This document shows, in pieces, positions 9,384-18,223 of a DNA stretch of 64,000 nt. The translations under genes were made by a program, and so were the position numbers. This DNA comes from Qipengyuania profundimaris (GTDB lineage: Bacteria; Pseudomonadota; Alphaproteobacteria; Sphingomonadales; Sphingomonadaceae), in the NCBI RefSeq assembly GCF_030717945.1, contig NZ_JAVAIM010000001.1, positions 247,131 through 311,130 of the forward strand. Reading direction: 5' to 3'. The notes below the pieces were generated by a model. The model searched no databases. It was not told the DNA's origin and worked only from the letters and a program-made list of their open reading frames with translations. Numbering within the stretch: position 1 is the stretch's first letter; every line of letters begins with the position of its first letter.

Positions 9384-9766
9384 TCGGCGTTCGCGGCTCC
9401 TCGTCCGAGCGCGCCCGCGATATTCTGCACGAGCCAGCTCGGCTCGACCGGCTTGCGCGCAATCGCTACGACGCCGAGCGCCCGGAACTCGTCTGACACG
9501 GTGTTGCCAGCAGTCGACGAAATGACGATTACCGGAGGGCGAGCCTCGCCCTGTTCGTTCAGAACGCGCAGGAAACGTACCCCGTCCATTTTCGGCATCA
9601 CGAGGTCGAGCACGACCAGGTCGATCCCACCCTCGGCCAGACGCGCCAGCGCAGCCTCGCCGTCAGGCGCGGTCGACACCTCGTAGCCTTCCACCTCCAG
9701 CGTAATCTGCAGGAGACTGGCGAGGATCTCGTCATCGTCGACGATAAGGATATGCGGAACAGTCAT
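9380..9766 (-). CDS. Receiver-only response regulator
   Basis: A 128-residue CheY-like receiver domain with no output domain. The acidic cluster is intact (ILIVDDDE), as are the phosphoacceptor motif LDLVMPKMDG, the switch region VISST and the conserved Lys in ARKP. ATG 9766 is chosen over a longer open frame because it overlaps the upstream sensor gene by ATGA and matches the domain start. It overlaps the PgsC-like gene in the same way. With no DNA-binding domain it probably acts by protein contact, perhaps on the synthase itself. Confidence 0.9.
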   Translation of the reverse strand: MTVPHILIVDDDEILASLLQITLEVEGYEVSTAPDGEAALARLAEGGIDLVVLDLVMPKMDGVRFLRVLNEQGEARPPVIVISSTAGNTVSDEFRALGVVAIARKPVEPSWLVQNIAGALGRGAANAE

Positions 9767-12360
9767 CCGATGCGCCTCAGTTTCACGTTGAATCCGAACC
9801 CATTGGCCTCGCGGCCCCAGTAGGAGACGCTGCCCCCCCATTTTGCGGTGCGGGCGATGCCGCGATTGATCTGGCGGTACTCGCCGACCGACTGGTCCTC
9901 ACCCTTCGTGAGCAGATAGACGAGCCGGCCGAAGCCGATCCCGAAACCGCCGGCGATGTGGACCAGCGTCTCGGTGTTCTTCTCCTCGAGCCGGACCGTG
10001 ACCGTCTCGCCTTGCGGCGTGTCGGCCACCACGACGCGGAGCATGGCTTCCAGCATGTCGCCCAAGGCGCGCGGCTCGGCGATGGTGAAGCCGCTCATCG
10101 CCGGCAGCTGGATATCGATCCCGACTTCCAGCTCTTCGGCCATCTCGACGGTTTTCTCGAGCGTCTGGAGGACCAGCGCGCGCGCATCGACAGGGTAACA
10201 GGCCTCGACCAGCTCCTCATTTGCACCGCGTACCAGCTCGGCGACCTCGTCCAGCCGCCCGGTCGCGCGGCGCGCAGCCTCGCCGATCCGCCCCACGATC
10301 GGGCCGATCTTCTCCGCGCCGACCCGCGGGTCCCTTGCCAGGTCGGCGGCGAGCAGGATGGCTTCGAGATCGTTGCGAAGCTGGAGGTCGATAAACAGGC
10401 CGACCGACTGGCGCAGGTCTGCAGCGGCGTGCAATTCGGTAATGTCGACCGCTTCGATCACGATCACCCGGTCCATGCCGCGGGCCATGCTGTCGGGAGC
10501 TCTCACCCGCAGGATGCGCTCGACCGGACCGGACTGCCGCATCGGCAGGCGCATCTCTCCGCCGCGGAACACCAGCTCCTGCAGCAAGGCCTCGACCCGG
10601 ACGACATCGAGCTGGGTCAAGGCGACGATCACGTCGACCAGCGGCGTTTCATTTATGGCGATCTCAGCTTCGCGATAGAGCTCTTCCATCGCGCGGTTCG
10701 CATGGAGCGGCGATCCGATAAGGTGGAAAATCATTACCGCAGTATCGATCGTATCGAAACCGCGGCGGACCTGATCGGATTCGCGAGCGACAAGCGAGAC
10801 CGCGCTGGCGACCTTCTCGTCGATCGGGAGATAGCGTTCCTCCTGCCGCTCGCGCGCGTTGAGGTCGGCGCGCCAGCGGAACAGCTCACGAAAGGAGGCG
10901 GCGGCCGCGCGGACCAGTTGCCCGCGCTTACCACTGCGTCCGCCGGGCGGAACGGCGTAAAGCCAGAACAGGTTGCGCTCGGCCCCGCCGATCCAGGTCA
11001 GCCGCGCCTCGCAGCCCCAGCCGGGGACAAGGGCCGCAGCGTCGAAGCCGACCTGCCGTCCGCGCATCTTCGCCAGCCCCCTCGACAACTCGGCGAAATC
11101 CATCGCGATATCGTCGAGCTTGGCGTCGATAGCGCTCACAAGCTGCAGTTCGCCGGTGCGGGTGAGCTCTATCAGCAGGCTTTTCTCGACCCCCGCGATG
11201 CGCGCCGTCGGATCGACGAATTGCGGCAGTCGCGCCCCCTCGCGGAGGGCGGATCGATGCACCGAATGCTGGACCGCGCGCGCGGCAACTCGTTCCAGCC
11301 GCTTGTCCTGGCGGCGCTCGCGAATGAGAATGCGCTGGATGGCAATGATCCAAGGCGCCAGCAGCAGGGCCGTCATCGGCAGCAGGCGCCCGGCGAATTC
11401 GAGCGCGAGCCACCCGCCCGCGGCGATCAGCACGCTGGCGATGATCGAAACGCGCAGGATAAGCTGCTTCGGATCGCTCCGGCGATAGGCGATCGCCAGC
11501 GCAAGTCCAACGGCCAGCAGCAGGATCCAGCTGTTCCACGCGGCGGCGCGGACGACTTGACGACCGGTTTGTAAATCATGGACTGCATGGGCGCGGAAGA
11601 TCGCTTCCGACATAGTGCGCATATCGGGATCGCGCGGCGTAGCAAGCGAGGGCTCGAGCGCACCAGGCGTTGCGATCAAAGCCACTGTTCCGGCAAGATC
11701 GGCGCCCGACAGATCTCCTGCGACCAATTGGCTCGCCGGAATGACGGGGATCGACTGCGCGCGCGGCATGCGAACCAGGAACTCGCCCTCGCTTGGCTCG
11801 ACACCGGCCAGCGCGGTTTCGAAGGATGGCATGACAGTTCCACCACCCGACAGGCCTCGATACTGGCTGCGCTGAATTCCATATTCGGAGGGCGCAAGAT
11901 TGGAAGCCGCTCGAACTGCGCCAAGCTCGGGGCCATCGGGTGTGGAATCGAACCGCCAGCGTCCGCTGAGGGGCACTTTGTCGGCGCTTCGGCCGATGAT
12001 CACCGGGATGCTCGCTCCGGGCATTTGAGTGTCGCGGAAGCCGAGATAGCCGATGCGCTCAATACCCGAACCGGCCAGGACACGATCGAGAGCGGAATAA
12101 CGGTCCGCTCCCATTGCAGCAAAGCGCGGATCGCGTTCCACCACGACCACCGTGGGGGCCGTGGCACTTCCGACGACGGCAAAGCGATCGAAAATCCGCC
12201 CGTCGATGTCGCGAAAGACCTGCGCCTGGTGAAGGATGCCAAGCACGATCACGGTCATCATCGGCAGAAGCACGCTAGCAAACCGCTCGCGCGTAAGCAC
12301 GCGCGCGCTGCGCGAGGCAGTCACCTTGTGAGGGAGTGCAAGAGAGCCGAGCGACGCCAC
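9763..12360 (-). CDS. CHASE2-domain sensor with degenerate histidine-kinase-like core
   Basis: An 865-residue protein starting at GTG 12360 (start uncertain). A membrane segment at about 30-46 leads into a CHASE2 extracytoplasmic sensor region (50-270), then a group of three membrane segments (about 275-345). A PAS-like region covers about 530-640 and a DHp-like helix about 640-710. Where a kinase would have the H-box (HDLRNPL) this protein reads LQLRNDL at 659-665, so the phosphoacceptor His is absent. The ATP-binding region (755-865) has AGGFGIGFG but no clear N-box Asn or DxGxG Asp. It is probably a pseudokinase or a very divergent kinase. It is the first gene of the operon and is coupled to the receiver gene by ATGA. 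Confidence 0.8.
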   Translation of the reverse strand: MASLGSLALPHKVTASRSARVLTRERFASVLLPMMTVIVLGILHQAQVFRDIDGRIFDRFAVVGSATAPTVVVVERDPRFAAMGADRYSALDRVLAGSGIERIGYLGFRDTQMPGASIPVIIGRSADKVPLSGRWRFDSTPDGPELGAVRAASNLAPSEYGIQRSQYRGLSGGGTVMPSFETALAGVEPSEGEFLVRMPRAQSIPVIPASQLVAGDLSGADLAGTVALIATPGALEPSLATPRDPDMRTMSEAIFRAHAVHDLQTGRQVVRAAAWNSWILLLAVGLALAIAYRRSDPKQLILRVSIIASVLIAAGGWLALEFAGRLLPMTALLLAPWIIAIQRILIRERRQDKRLERVAARAVQHSVHRSALREGARLPQFVDPTARIAGVEKSLLIELTRTGELQLVSAIDAKLDDIAMDFAELSRGLAKMRGRQVGFDAAALVPGWGCEARLTWIGGAERNLFWLYAVPPGGRSGKRGQLVRAAAASFRELFRWRADLNARERQEERYLPIDEKVASAVSLVARESDQVRRGFDTIDTAVMIFHLIGSPLHANRAMEELYREAEIAINETPLVDVIVALTQLDVVRVEALLQELVFRGGEMRLPMRQSGPVERILRVRAPDSMARGMDRVIVIEAVDITELHAAADLRQSVGLFIDLQLRNDLEAILLAADLARDPRVGAEKIGPIVGRIGEAARRATGRLDEVAELVRGANEELVEACYPVDARALVLQTLEKTVEMAEELEVGIDIQLPAMSGFTIAEPRALGDMLEAMLRVVVADTPQGETVTVRLEEKNTETLVHIAGGFGIGFGRLVYLLTKGEDQSVGEYRQINRGIARTAKWGGSVSYWGREANGFGFNVKLRRIG

Positions 12361-12521
12361 GTCAGATGCGATATGCGGTGCAACCGGAAGCTTTCGGGAG
12401 CACGCGCAAGCTGGCGCGAAAACCGACCATGGTGTCCCCCGTGAAAAGCCATCTGGGCAGACCGCCTGCCCGGCGATGCCGGGTCGTCACCCGCCACAAG
12501 GCTTTCCTAGGGGAAACACGG

Positions 12522-12536
12522 TTAATTTTGCGTTAG
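12522..12536 (-). promoter_or_regulatory. CtrA-like binding site upstream of the polyglutamate-synthase-like operon
   Basis: Read on the minus strand this is CTAA, 7 bases, TTAACC: one mismatch from the alphaproteobacterial CtrA consensus TTAA-N7-TTAAC. It lies about 160 bases upstream of the first gene of the operon and downstream of rho. I see no clear -35/-10 pair beside it. Confidence 0.35.
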
Positions 12537-12585
12537 AGCAGTTCGCCTGCCGCTACAGCGAAGCTGGCAGCGAAATCGGCATTCG

Positions 12586-12613
12586 GGAGGGCTTGCCTGA
12601 TAGCCCGCCCTCC
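12586..12613 (-). terminator. Hairpin downstream of rho
   Basis: GGAGGGC at 12586-12592 pairs exactly with GCCCTCC at 12607-12613, with an alternative inner pairing of GGGCT with AGCCC. It begins 12 bases after the rho stop. There is no T-run, so it may be a 3'-end-stabilising hairpin or a weak terminator rather than a classical intrinsic one. Confidence 0.4.
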
Positions 12614-12624
12614 TTGGTGCAAAC

Positions 12625-13890
12625 CTACTGGTTCATATTCGCGAAGAAGTCTTCGTTGGTCTTGGAGTCCTTCATCTTGTCGAGCAGGAATTCCATCGCA
12701 TCGACCGTGCCCATCTGCATGAGGATCCGGCGCAGGACCCACATCTTCGAAAGCTGACCCTGGTCAACCAGCAGCTCTTCCTTGCGGGTGCCCGACTTGC
12801 CAACGTCGAGCGCCGGGAAGATGCGCTTGTCGGCGACCTTGCGGTCGAGGACGATTTCGCTGTTACCCGTCCCCTTGAACTCTTCGAAGATGACCTCGTC
12901 CATGCGGCTGCCCGTATCGATCAGCGCGGTGGCGATGATCGAGAGCGAACCGCCCTCCTCAATGTTGCGAGCGGCACCGAAGAAGCGCTTCGGGCGCTGC
13001 AGAGCATTGGCGTCGACACCGCCGGTCAGCACCTTGCCAGAGCTGGGCACGACGGTGTTGTAGGCGCGGCCCAGACGCGTGATCGAGTCGAGCAGGATCA
13101 CCACATCCTTCTTGTGCTCGACCAGGCGCTTGGCTTTCTCGATCACCATTTCGGCGACCTGGACGTGGCGATTGGCAGGCTCGTCGAAAGTCGAGGAGAT
13201 GACCTCGCCGTTGACCGAACGCTGCATGTCGGTGACTTCCTCCGGTCGCTCGTCGACGAGCAGGACCAGCAGGAAGACCTCCGGATGGTTGTCGGTTATC
13301 GCCTTGGCGATATTTTGCAGCAGCACCGTCTTACCCGTGCGCGGCGGGGCGACGATCAGCGCGCGCTGGCCCTTGCCCTGCGGCGAGATGATGTCGATCA
13401 CCCGCGCTGACTTGTCTTTCACCGTCGGATCGAGCGTGTCGAGCGTAAGCTTCTCTTCGGGATAGAGCGGCGTGAGATTGTCGAAATTGGTGCGCGTGCG
13501 GACCTGATCGGGATCCTCGTAATTGACCGTCGTGAGCCCGGTCAGAGCGAAATATCGCTCGCCTTCCTGCGGCGCGCGGATCTGGCCCTCGACCGTATCA
13601 CCCGTGCGAAGGCCCCATTTGCGAATCTGATTGGGCGAGACATAGATATCGTCGGGACCTGCCAGGTAATTCGCTTCCGGGCTACGCAGGAAGCCGAAGC
13701 CGTCCTGCAGCACCTCGATGGTGCCGATGCCCATGATTTCCTCGTCGTATTCCTCGTCGTCGGCGAGTTCGCGCAGGATGCAGAACATCAGGTCCTGGCG
13801 GCGCATGGTACCGGCCGCCTCGACGCCCAGTTCCTCGGCCATCGCGACCAGGTCTGCCGGGGCTTTCGCTTTCAAATCCTTGAGATGCAT
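12625..13890 (-). CDS. rho: Transcription termination factor Rho
   Basis: A 421-residue protein, the usual length for Rho. Rho is a hexameric RNA-dependent ATPase helicase that ends transcription. The N-terminal helical and RNA-binding OB regions are present ([21 protein letters not shown] at about 65-85 in part), followed by the ATPase core with Walker [13 protein letters not shown] and Walker [17 protein letters not shown]. The conserved C-terminal FFANMNQ-type end is intact. It sits next to hemJ and hemE on the same strand, as is common in alphaproteobacteria. A promoter-like sequence and a leader of over 100 bases precede it. Confidence 0.97.
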   Translation of the reverse strand: MHLKDLKAKAPADLVAMAEELGVEAAGTMRRQDLMFCILRELADDEEYDEEIMGIGTIEVLQDGFGFLRSPEANYLAGPDDIYVSPNQIRKWGLRTGDTVEGQIRAPQEGERYFALTGLTTVNYEDPDQVRTRTNFDNLTPLYPEEKLTLDTLDPTVKDKSARVIDIISPQGKGQRALIVAPPRTGKTVLLQNIAKAITDNHPEVFLLVLLVDERPEEVTDMQRSVNGEVISSTFDEPANRHVQVAEMVIEKAKRLVEHKKDVVILLDSITRLGRAYNTVVPSSGKVLTGGVDANALQRPKRFFGAARNIEEGGSLSIIATALIDTGSRMDEVIFEEFKGTGNSEIVLDRKVADKRIFPALDVGKSGTRKEELLVDQGQLSKMWVLRRILMQMGTVDAMEFLLDKMKDSKTNEDFFANMNQ

Positions 13891-14023
13891 GATGTTTACT
13901 CGGTATTGTAGCTAGGGATGGCCGGCAGGTCGGTATGTCCGTGCGGTTGGCATGGGACTGGGCTTGGAGAAAGCGGACCCGGCCCTGTCTGATGCAGGAC
14001 CTTCAGCCGGAATGATGGGCGTT

Positions 14024-14052
14024 CAAATACGAGGCCTGCTCGAAGCCGTCAA
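14024..14052 (-). promoter_or_regulatory. Candidate sigma-70 promoter for rho
   Basis: On the minus strand TTGACG (14052-14047) is followed after exactly 17 bases by TATTTG (14029-14024). Transcription would start near 14017, giving a leader of about 125 bases before the rho ATG. A long leader fits the known autoregulation of rho in other bacteria, but no leader structure is proven here. Confidence 0.45.
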
Positions 14053-14091
14053 TTCGGAATCAGGCCCTGTCAGGATCGGGCCATACGGCAC

Positions 14092-14535
14092 TCAGAACGG
14101 TTTGACGACCACCAGCACCACGATCAGCGCCAGCGCGATGCCGGGGAATTCACCCCAGAGGCGCAGCTGCTTTTCGGTCAGGGGACGCTCGCCCACGGTC
14201 ATCTTCTTCGCCTGCGCCACCATGTAGCCGTGGAAGCCGGTTAGCGCGATCACGATCAGCAGTTTCGCATGAAACCACCCCTGGTCCCAGGCACCGATGG
14301 TCATCGCCAGCAGCAGGCCGAGCACCCAGACGATGATCAGGCTGGGCGTGAGGATGACCTTGCGCAGCAACCCCATCCGCTTCGTCCAGATCGCGGTCTG
14401 TTCCGAATCTGAAGCGGCAGGGTGCAGATAGATCATCTGGCGCGGCAGCATGAACAGACCGGCCATCCAGAACACCATAAAGATGATATGGCCGGCCTTG
14501 AGCCAGAGATAGGTCATCGCGAGAACGTCCTGCAT
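14092..14535 (-). CDS. hemJ: Protoporphyrinogen IX oxidase HemJ
   Basis: A 147-residue integral membrane protein with four hydrophobic segments, matching the HemJ (UPF0093) family, which oxidises protoporphyrinogen IX to protoporphyrin IX. Family features are visible: LKAGHIIFMVFWMAGLFMLPR near the N terminus with its conserved His, and WFHAKLLIVIALTGFHG in the middle. It lies 33 bases downstream of hemE on the same strand, so two heme-pathway steps are encoded together. Confidence 0.93.
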   Translation of the reverse strand: MQDVLAMTYLWLKAGHIIFMVFWMAGLFMLPRQMIYLHPAASDSEQTAIWTKRMGLLRKVILTPSLIIVWVLGLLLAMTIGAWDQGWFHAKLLIVIALTGFHGYMVAQAKKMTVGERPLTEKQLRLWGEFPGIALALIVVLVVVKPF

Positions 14536-14568
14536 CGCCGGTGCATGTAAGCGCTGCTCACGCGCGCG

Positions 14569-15594
14569 TCACCCCTCGAAACCGCGGACCGCTGCAATCA
14601 GCCGCTCAACGTGTTTGATCGGCGTGCGCCGGTCGATCCCGTGCCCGAGGTTGAAGACATGCGGCCGGTCGGCAAAAGCATCGAGGATCGCGCGGATCCG
14701 CGTCTCGAGTTCAGCTGACCCGGCCAGCAGCAGCAGTGGATCGAGATTGCCTTGCACCGCCATGCCGGCGGGCAACTCGCGGGCGACCCATGCGGGATCG
14801 AGCGTTTCGTCCACACCGACGGCCTTCACGCCGGTTTCCCGCGCATAGGCCGGAAGCTTCTCGCCTGCACCCTTCGGAAAGCCGATTACCGGCGTGTCCG
14901 GATGGCTCTCGTCCAGCGCCGCCGCGATGGCCGCATTGGGCGCGATCACCCAGCGCTCGAACTCGTCCGGGGCGAGACTGCCCGACCAGCTGTCGAACAA
15001 TTGCACCGCTTCCGCGCCCGCGTCGATTTGTCCGCGCAGGTACTCGATCGTCTGATCGGAAATCGCATCCACGATCGCCTGGAGTGCTTGCGGATCGCGA
15101 TAGGCCATGACGCGTGCTTCGTGCTGGTCGCGGCTCCCTTCGCCAGCGACCATATAGGTCGCGACCGTCCATGGGCTGCCGGCAAAGCCCAGCATCGTCG
15201 TTTCCCGGCCGAGCCGCCGGCGGCACAGGCGCACCGTCTCGTAAATCGGTTCGTAGCGCGAGGGATCGGGGTCGAGGCTCTCAAGCGTTGCATCGACGAG
15301 TGGCGGCGAGAGCTTCGGCCCCTCGCCCGCCAGAAATTCGAGATGCTGCCCCAGTGCATGCGGCACGATGAGGATGTCCGAAAACAGGATCGCGCCGTCG
15401 AAGCCGAAACGGTCGATCGGCTGGAGGGTGATTTCGCACGCCGCTTCGCTATCGTAGGCCATCGCGAGGAAGCCGCCCTTCTCCGCCCGCAACGCGCGGT
15501 ATTCGGGTAGGTAGCGACCGGCTTGGCGCATGAGCCAGAGCGGCACGCGGCTCCCGCGTTTTCCGTTCAGCGTATCGAGGAGGAGACCGGGCAT
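14569..15594 (-). CDS. hemE: Uroporphyrinogen decarboxylase
   Basis: A 341-residue protein. HemE decarboxylates the four acetate side chains of uroporphyrinogen III to give coproporphyrinogen III. The family signature VPLWLMRQAGRYLPEYR lies near the N terminus, and the substrate-binding FSDILIVPHALG region follows. I chose ATG 15594, which has a GGA-type ribosome site upstream and gives the usual family length; a TTG four codons earlier at 15606 is possible. It points away from the candidate origin. Confidence 0.96.
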   Translation of the reverse strand: MPGLLLDTLNGKRGSRVPLWLMRQAGRYLPEYRALRAEKGGFLAMAYDSEAACEITLQPIDRFGFDGAILFSDILIVPHALGQHLEFLAGEGPKLSPPLVDATLESLDPDPSRYEPIYETVRLCRRRLGRETTMLGFAGSPWTVATYMVAGEGSRDQHEARVMAYRDPQALQAIVDAISDQTIEYLRGQIDAGAEAVQLFDSWSGSLAPDEFERWVIAPNAAIAAALDESHPDTPVIGFPKGAGEKLPAYARETGVKAVGVDETLDPAWVARELPAGMAVQGNLDPLLLLAGSAELETRIRAILDAFADRPHVFNLGHGIDRRTPIKHVERLIAAVRGFEG

Positions 15595-15598
15595 CGGA

Positions 15599-15898
15599 GA
15601 GTCCAATCCAATAATAATAGTATTATTTATAAGAGTTGATGGAGTCTGTTGGCCCTGTGGATTTCAGGGATAAGCCGCCCCTGCCCGATTTCTCCCGCCG
15701 TGCAAAGGGTGTGTCCCGGATTGCGACTCGGCTGCGGGGTTGAGTCGAGTCAAACTTATCCTCGCTGTTCCACCCCTTGCGCAAAACTTGCGTTTGGTGT
15801 GCGGGAATCGGCCCGCGAAGGACTCGGATCGGGCACACAATTTGCTCCCGAACTTGTCGGCAGCTTTCTCCCGTGGTTTATGCCGGTGCTTCTCCACA
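15599..15898. other. Candidate chromosomal replication origin (oriC)
   Basis: This gap separates divergent hemE and the PDRP gene, the arrangement that flanks the Caulobacter and Rickettsia origins. It holds an AT-rich block (15609-15634), DnaA-box-like sequences and seven GANTC sites at 15599, 15642, 15725, 15742, 15747, 15805 and 15821. DnaA-like sites are TTCTCCACA (15890-15898, one mismatch), TGTGGATTT (15656-15664) and TTATCCTCG (15756-15764), the last two with two mismatches each. No perfect TTATCCACA is present. Genes run minus to the left and plus to the right for several kilobases, as expected when most genes follow the fork. Confidence 0.6.
15613..15627. repeat. AT-only dyad beside hemE
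   Basis: AATAATA (15613-15619) and TATTATT (15621-15627) form a perfect 7-bp dyad around one G. It lies within a 26-base block that is nearly all A and T in otherwise GC-rich DNA. It could be the melting element of the origin, the hemE promoter region, or both. Confidence 0.6.
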
Positions 15899-16758
15899 GG
15901 CAGGCAGGCCCCCAAATTCCCGACCGCATCCATCTTCATCTGCTGTCCGATTCCACCGGCGAAACGCTCGAAATGCTGGCCAAGGCCGCGCTCGCGCAAT
16001 TCGAGGATACCGATGTCATGCGCCACTTCTGGCCGATGGTCAGGAGCAAGCAACATCTCGAGCGGATCGTGCCCGAACTCAAGGCCAATCCCGGGCTTGT
16101 CCTCTTCACGCTCGTCAATCCGGACACGCGCGCCCGGCTGGAAGAGGTCTGTGCGCAGCAGGGCCTGCCCGCCGTGCCGATCCTCGACCATGTGACGGCG
16201 GCGCTGGAGAAAGCGCTCGGCCAGGAAGCGCACGGCCGCCCCGGTCGCCAGCACACTATGGACAAGGCCTATTTCGAGCGGGTCGAGGCAATCCAATTCA
16301 CTATTGCGCATGACGACGGGGTTGGCTGGGAGAACTGGGAAGAGGCGGACATCGTCCTCGCCGGCGTGTCGCGCAGCTCGAAGACGCCGACCAGTATCTA
16401 CCTCGCTAATCGCGGCTATAAGGTGGCGAACATTCCGCTGGTCGTGGAGAGCCCGCCACCGCCGGCGCTTTATTCGCTCAAGAACCCGATGGTCATAGGC
16501 CTCACCACGGCGCCGGAGCGGCTGGTGCAGATCCGCCGCAACCGGCTGCTCAGCCTCAACGAGCAGGCGCAGACCGACTATGCCGATCAGGAGAAGGTGA
16601 AGAGCGAAGTGGCGTTCGCCCGGCGAATGTTCGCCGACAACGGCTGGGCCGTGATCGACGTGACGCGCCGGTCGATCGAGGAAACCGCTGCCGCGGTGAT
16701 CCGCCTGTATAACGAGCGCGAAATGCGCGGCACATCGCAAGGGGCGAAACCGATATGA
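15880..16758 (+). CDS. Pyruvate phosphate dikinase / PEP synthase regulatory protein (PDRP, DUF299)
   Basis: A 292-residue protein. This family is a bifunctional serine/threonine kinase and phosphorylase that switches pyruvate phosphate dikinase or PEP synthase off and on. [16 protein letters not shown] near the N terminus and the P-loop GVSRSSKTP (162-170) are diagnostic. ATG 15880 starts just before the conserved core; the frame is open further upstream to 15649 but that part lies in the candidate origin and lacks family resemblance. Its stop overlaps maf by ATGA. It corresponds to the gene next to the origin in Caulobacter. Confidence 0.93.
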   Translation: MPVLLHRQAGPQIPDRIHLHLLSDSTGETLEMLAKAALAQFEDTDVMRHFWPMVRSKQHLERIVPELKANPGLVLFTLVNPDTRARLEEVCAQQGLPAVPILDHVTAALEKALGQEAHGRPGRQHTMDKAYFERVEAIQFTIAHDDGVGWENWEEADIVLAGVSRSSKTPTSIYLANRGYKVANIPLVVESPPPPALYSLKNPMVIGLTTAPERLVQIRRNRLLSLNEQAQTDYADQEKVKSEVAFARRMFADNGWAVIDVTRRSIEETAAAVIRLYNEREMRGTSQGAKPI

Positions 16759-17351
16759 GCGGAATTTCGGGAAGCGGAATCGTGCTTGCTTCGAACAGCG
16801 CCTCGCGCAAGGCGATGCTGGAGGCCGCCGGCGTGGCGTTCACGGCGCAGGCGGCCGATATCGACGAGCGTGCGCTCGAGTCCGAGATGGAGGGTGCAGA
16901 GCCTGCCGAGATCGCGCAGGCGCTGGCTGCGGCAAAGGCTGCTGCGGTGACGGCGAAAGGCCTTGTGCTGGGGTCGGACTCGCTGGTCGAAGTCGATGGC
17001 CGACGTTTCGACAAGCCCCAATCGCGCGAGCAGGCGGCCGAGCATCTGCGCTTTTTCTCGGGCAAGGTGATGACGCTGCACAGTGCAGCGGTGTTGGCGC
17101 GCGATGGCCAGATCGTCTGGGTCGGTTCCGACTTCGCGCGCCTGCGGGTCCGGGAGCTGAGCGAGGAATTCATCGAAGCCTATCTCGACGCAGAGTGGCC
17201 TGAAGTGTCCTATTGCGTCGGCGTGTTCCGCATAGAGGGACCGGGCGTGCAGCTGTTCGAGAGCATCATGGGCGACCAGTTTACCGTGCTCGGCATGCCG
17301 CTGCTGCAGGTGCTTGACGCGCTGCGCGAAGAAGGTGTGTTGCCCACGTGA
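16755..17351 (+). CDS. maf: Maf-family nucleotide pyrophosphatase
   Basis: A 198-residue protein of the Maf family, which hydrolyses non-canonical or modified nucleoside triphosphates. The N-terminal [12 protein letters not shown] matches the family's LASxSPRR substrate loop, and [10 protein letters not shown] carries the catalytic Asp region. It overlaps the PDRP gene upstream (ATGA) and aroE downstream (GTGA). Confidence 0.92.
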   Translation: MSGISGSGIVLASNSASRKAMLEAAGVAFTAQAADIDERALESEMEGAEPAEIAQALAAAKAAAVTAKGLVLGSDSLVEVDGRRFDKPQSREQAAEHLRFFSGKVMTLHSAAVLARDGQIVWVGSDFARLRVRELSEEFIEAYLDAEWPEVSYCVGVFRIEGPGVQLFESIMGDQFTVLGMPLLQVLDALREEGVLPT

Positions 17352-18223
17352 CCCCGGATCGTCGTCCAGGGCAGGCTTACGCCGAAGTCATCGGCGACCC
17401 CATCGCTCAGTCGAAGTCACCTGCGATCCACGGATTCTGGATCGAGAAGCTCGGGCTCGATGTGGGGTATCGTGCGCATCATGTGACTACGGATGGTCTG
17501 AAGAGCTACCTCGGAGAGCGTCGCGACGATGGGGATTGGCGCGGCTGCAATGTCACCATGCCGCACAAGCAGACGGTCATGCCGTTGCTCGACCGGATCG
17601 AGCCACTAGCCAAGCGGGTCGGCGCGATCAACACGGTGGTCAAAGCCGGAGACGGCGCTCTCATCGGGCGTAACACCGATGTGGCGGGGTTTCTCGAACC
17701 CTTGCTCGGCCAGCTTCGCGATACGCACTATTTTCGTATGGCCCGCATTCTCGGAACCGGGGGTGCGGCGCGCGCCATTGTCGCCGGACTAGCGGGTGAG
17801 GGCTTCACCCTCGTTCTCGCCGGACGAAATCCCGACAAGGCCCGCGCGTTGCTGGACGAGCTCGATCCTGGCGGCGAGCATCATGTCGCCCCGCTCGATC
17901 ATTTCGCCACGCCGACCGACTTCGCCTTCGACGACCGCGAGGGGTGCTGCGATCTCGTCATCAATGCATCGCCGCTCGGAATGCGTGGCCAACCGCTGCT
18001 CGCTTTCGACTGGAGCCACGCACCGCCCGGCTCGATCGCCTACGACATTGTCACCGATCCGGTGGAAACCGAATTCCTCGCCGATGCGCGCGCGGCCGGA
18101 TTCGCAACCGTCGACGGACTCGCCATGCTGATCGGGCAGGCAGCCGCCGCCTTCAATCACTTTTTCGGCGTCGAGCCGCCGCGACAATACGACGCGGAAT
18201 TACGCGAAAGGCTGCTCGCATGA
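17348..18223 (+). CDS. aroE: Shikimate dehydrogenase
   Basis: A 291-residue protein that reduces 3-dehydroshikimate with NADPH in aromatic amino acid synthesis. It begins with [14 protein letters not shown] (shikimate-binding Ser pair). The catalytic Lys74 lies in NVTMPHKQT, followed by GAINTVV and GRNTDVAGF. The NADP-binding loop is [10 protein letters not shown]. The GTG start at 17348 overlaps the maf stop. Its own stop overlaps coaE by ATGA. Confidence 0.96.
   Translation: MTPDRRPGQAYAEVIGDPIAQSKSPAIHGFWIEKLGLDVGYRAHHVTTDGLKSYLGERRDDGDWRGCNVTMPHKQTVMPLLDRIEPLAKRVGAINTVVKAGDGALIGRNTDVAGFLEPLLGQLRDTHYFRMARILGTGGAARAIVAGLAGEGFTLVLAGRNPDKARALLDELDPGGEHHVAPLDHFATPTDFAFDDREGCCDLVINASPLGMRGQPLLAFDWSHAPPGSIAYDIVTDPVETEFLADARAAGFATVDGLAMLIGQAAAAFNHFFGVEPPRQYDAELRERLLA

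Noticed and set aside
9958..11574. 538-codon open frame on the plus strand
   Set aside because: Antisense to the CHASE2 sensor gene, low-complexity Asp/Arg/His translation, no ribosome site support.
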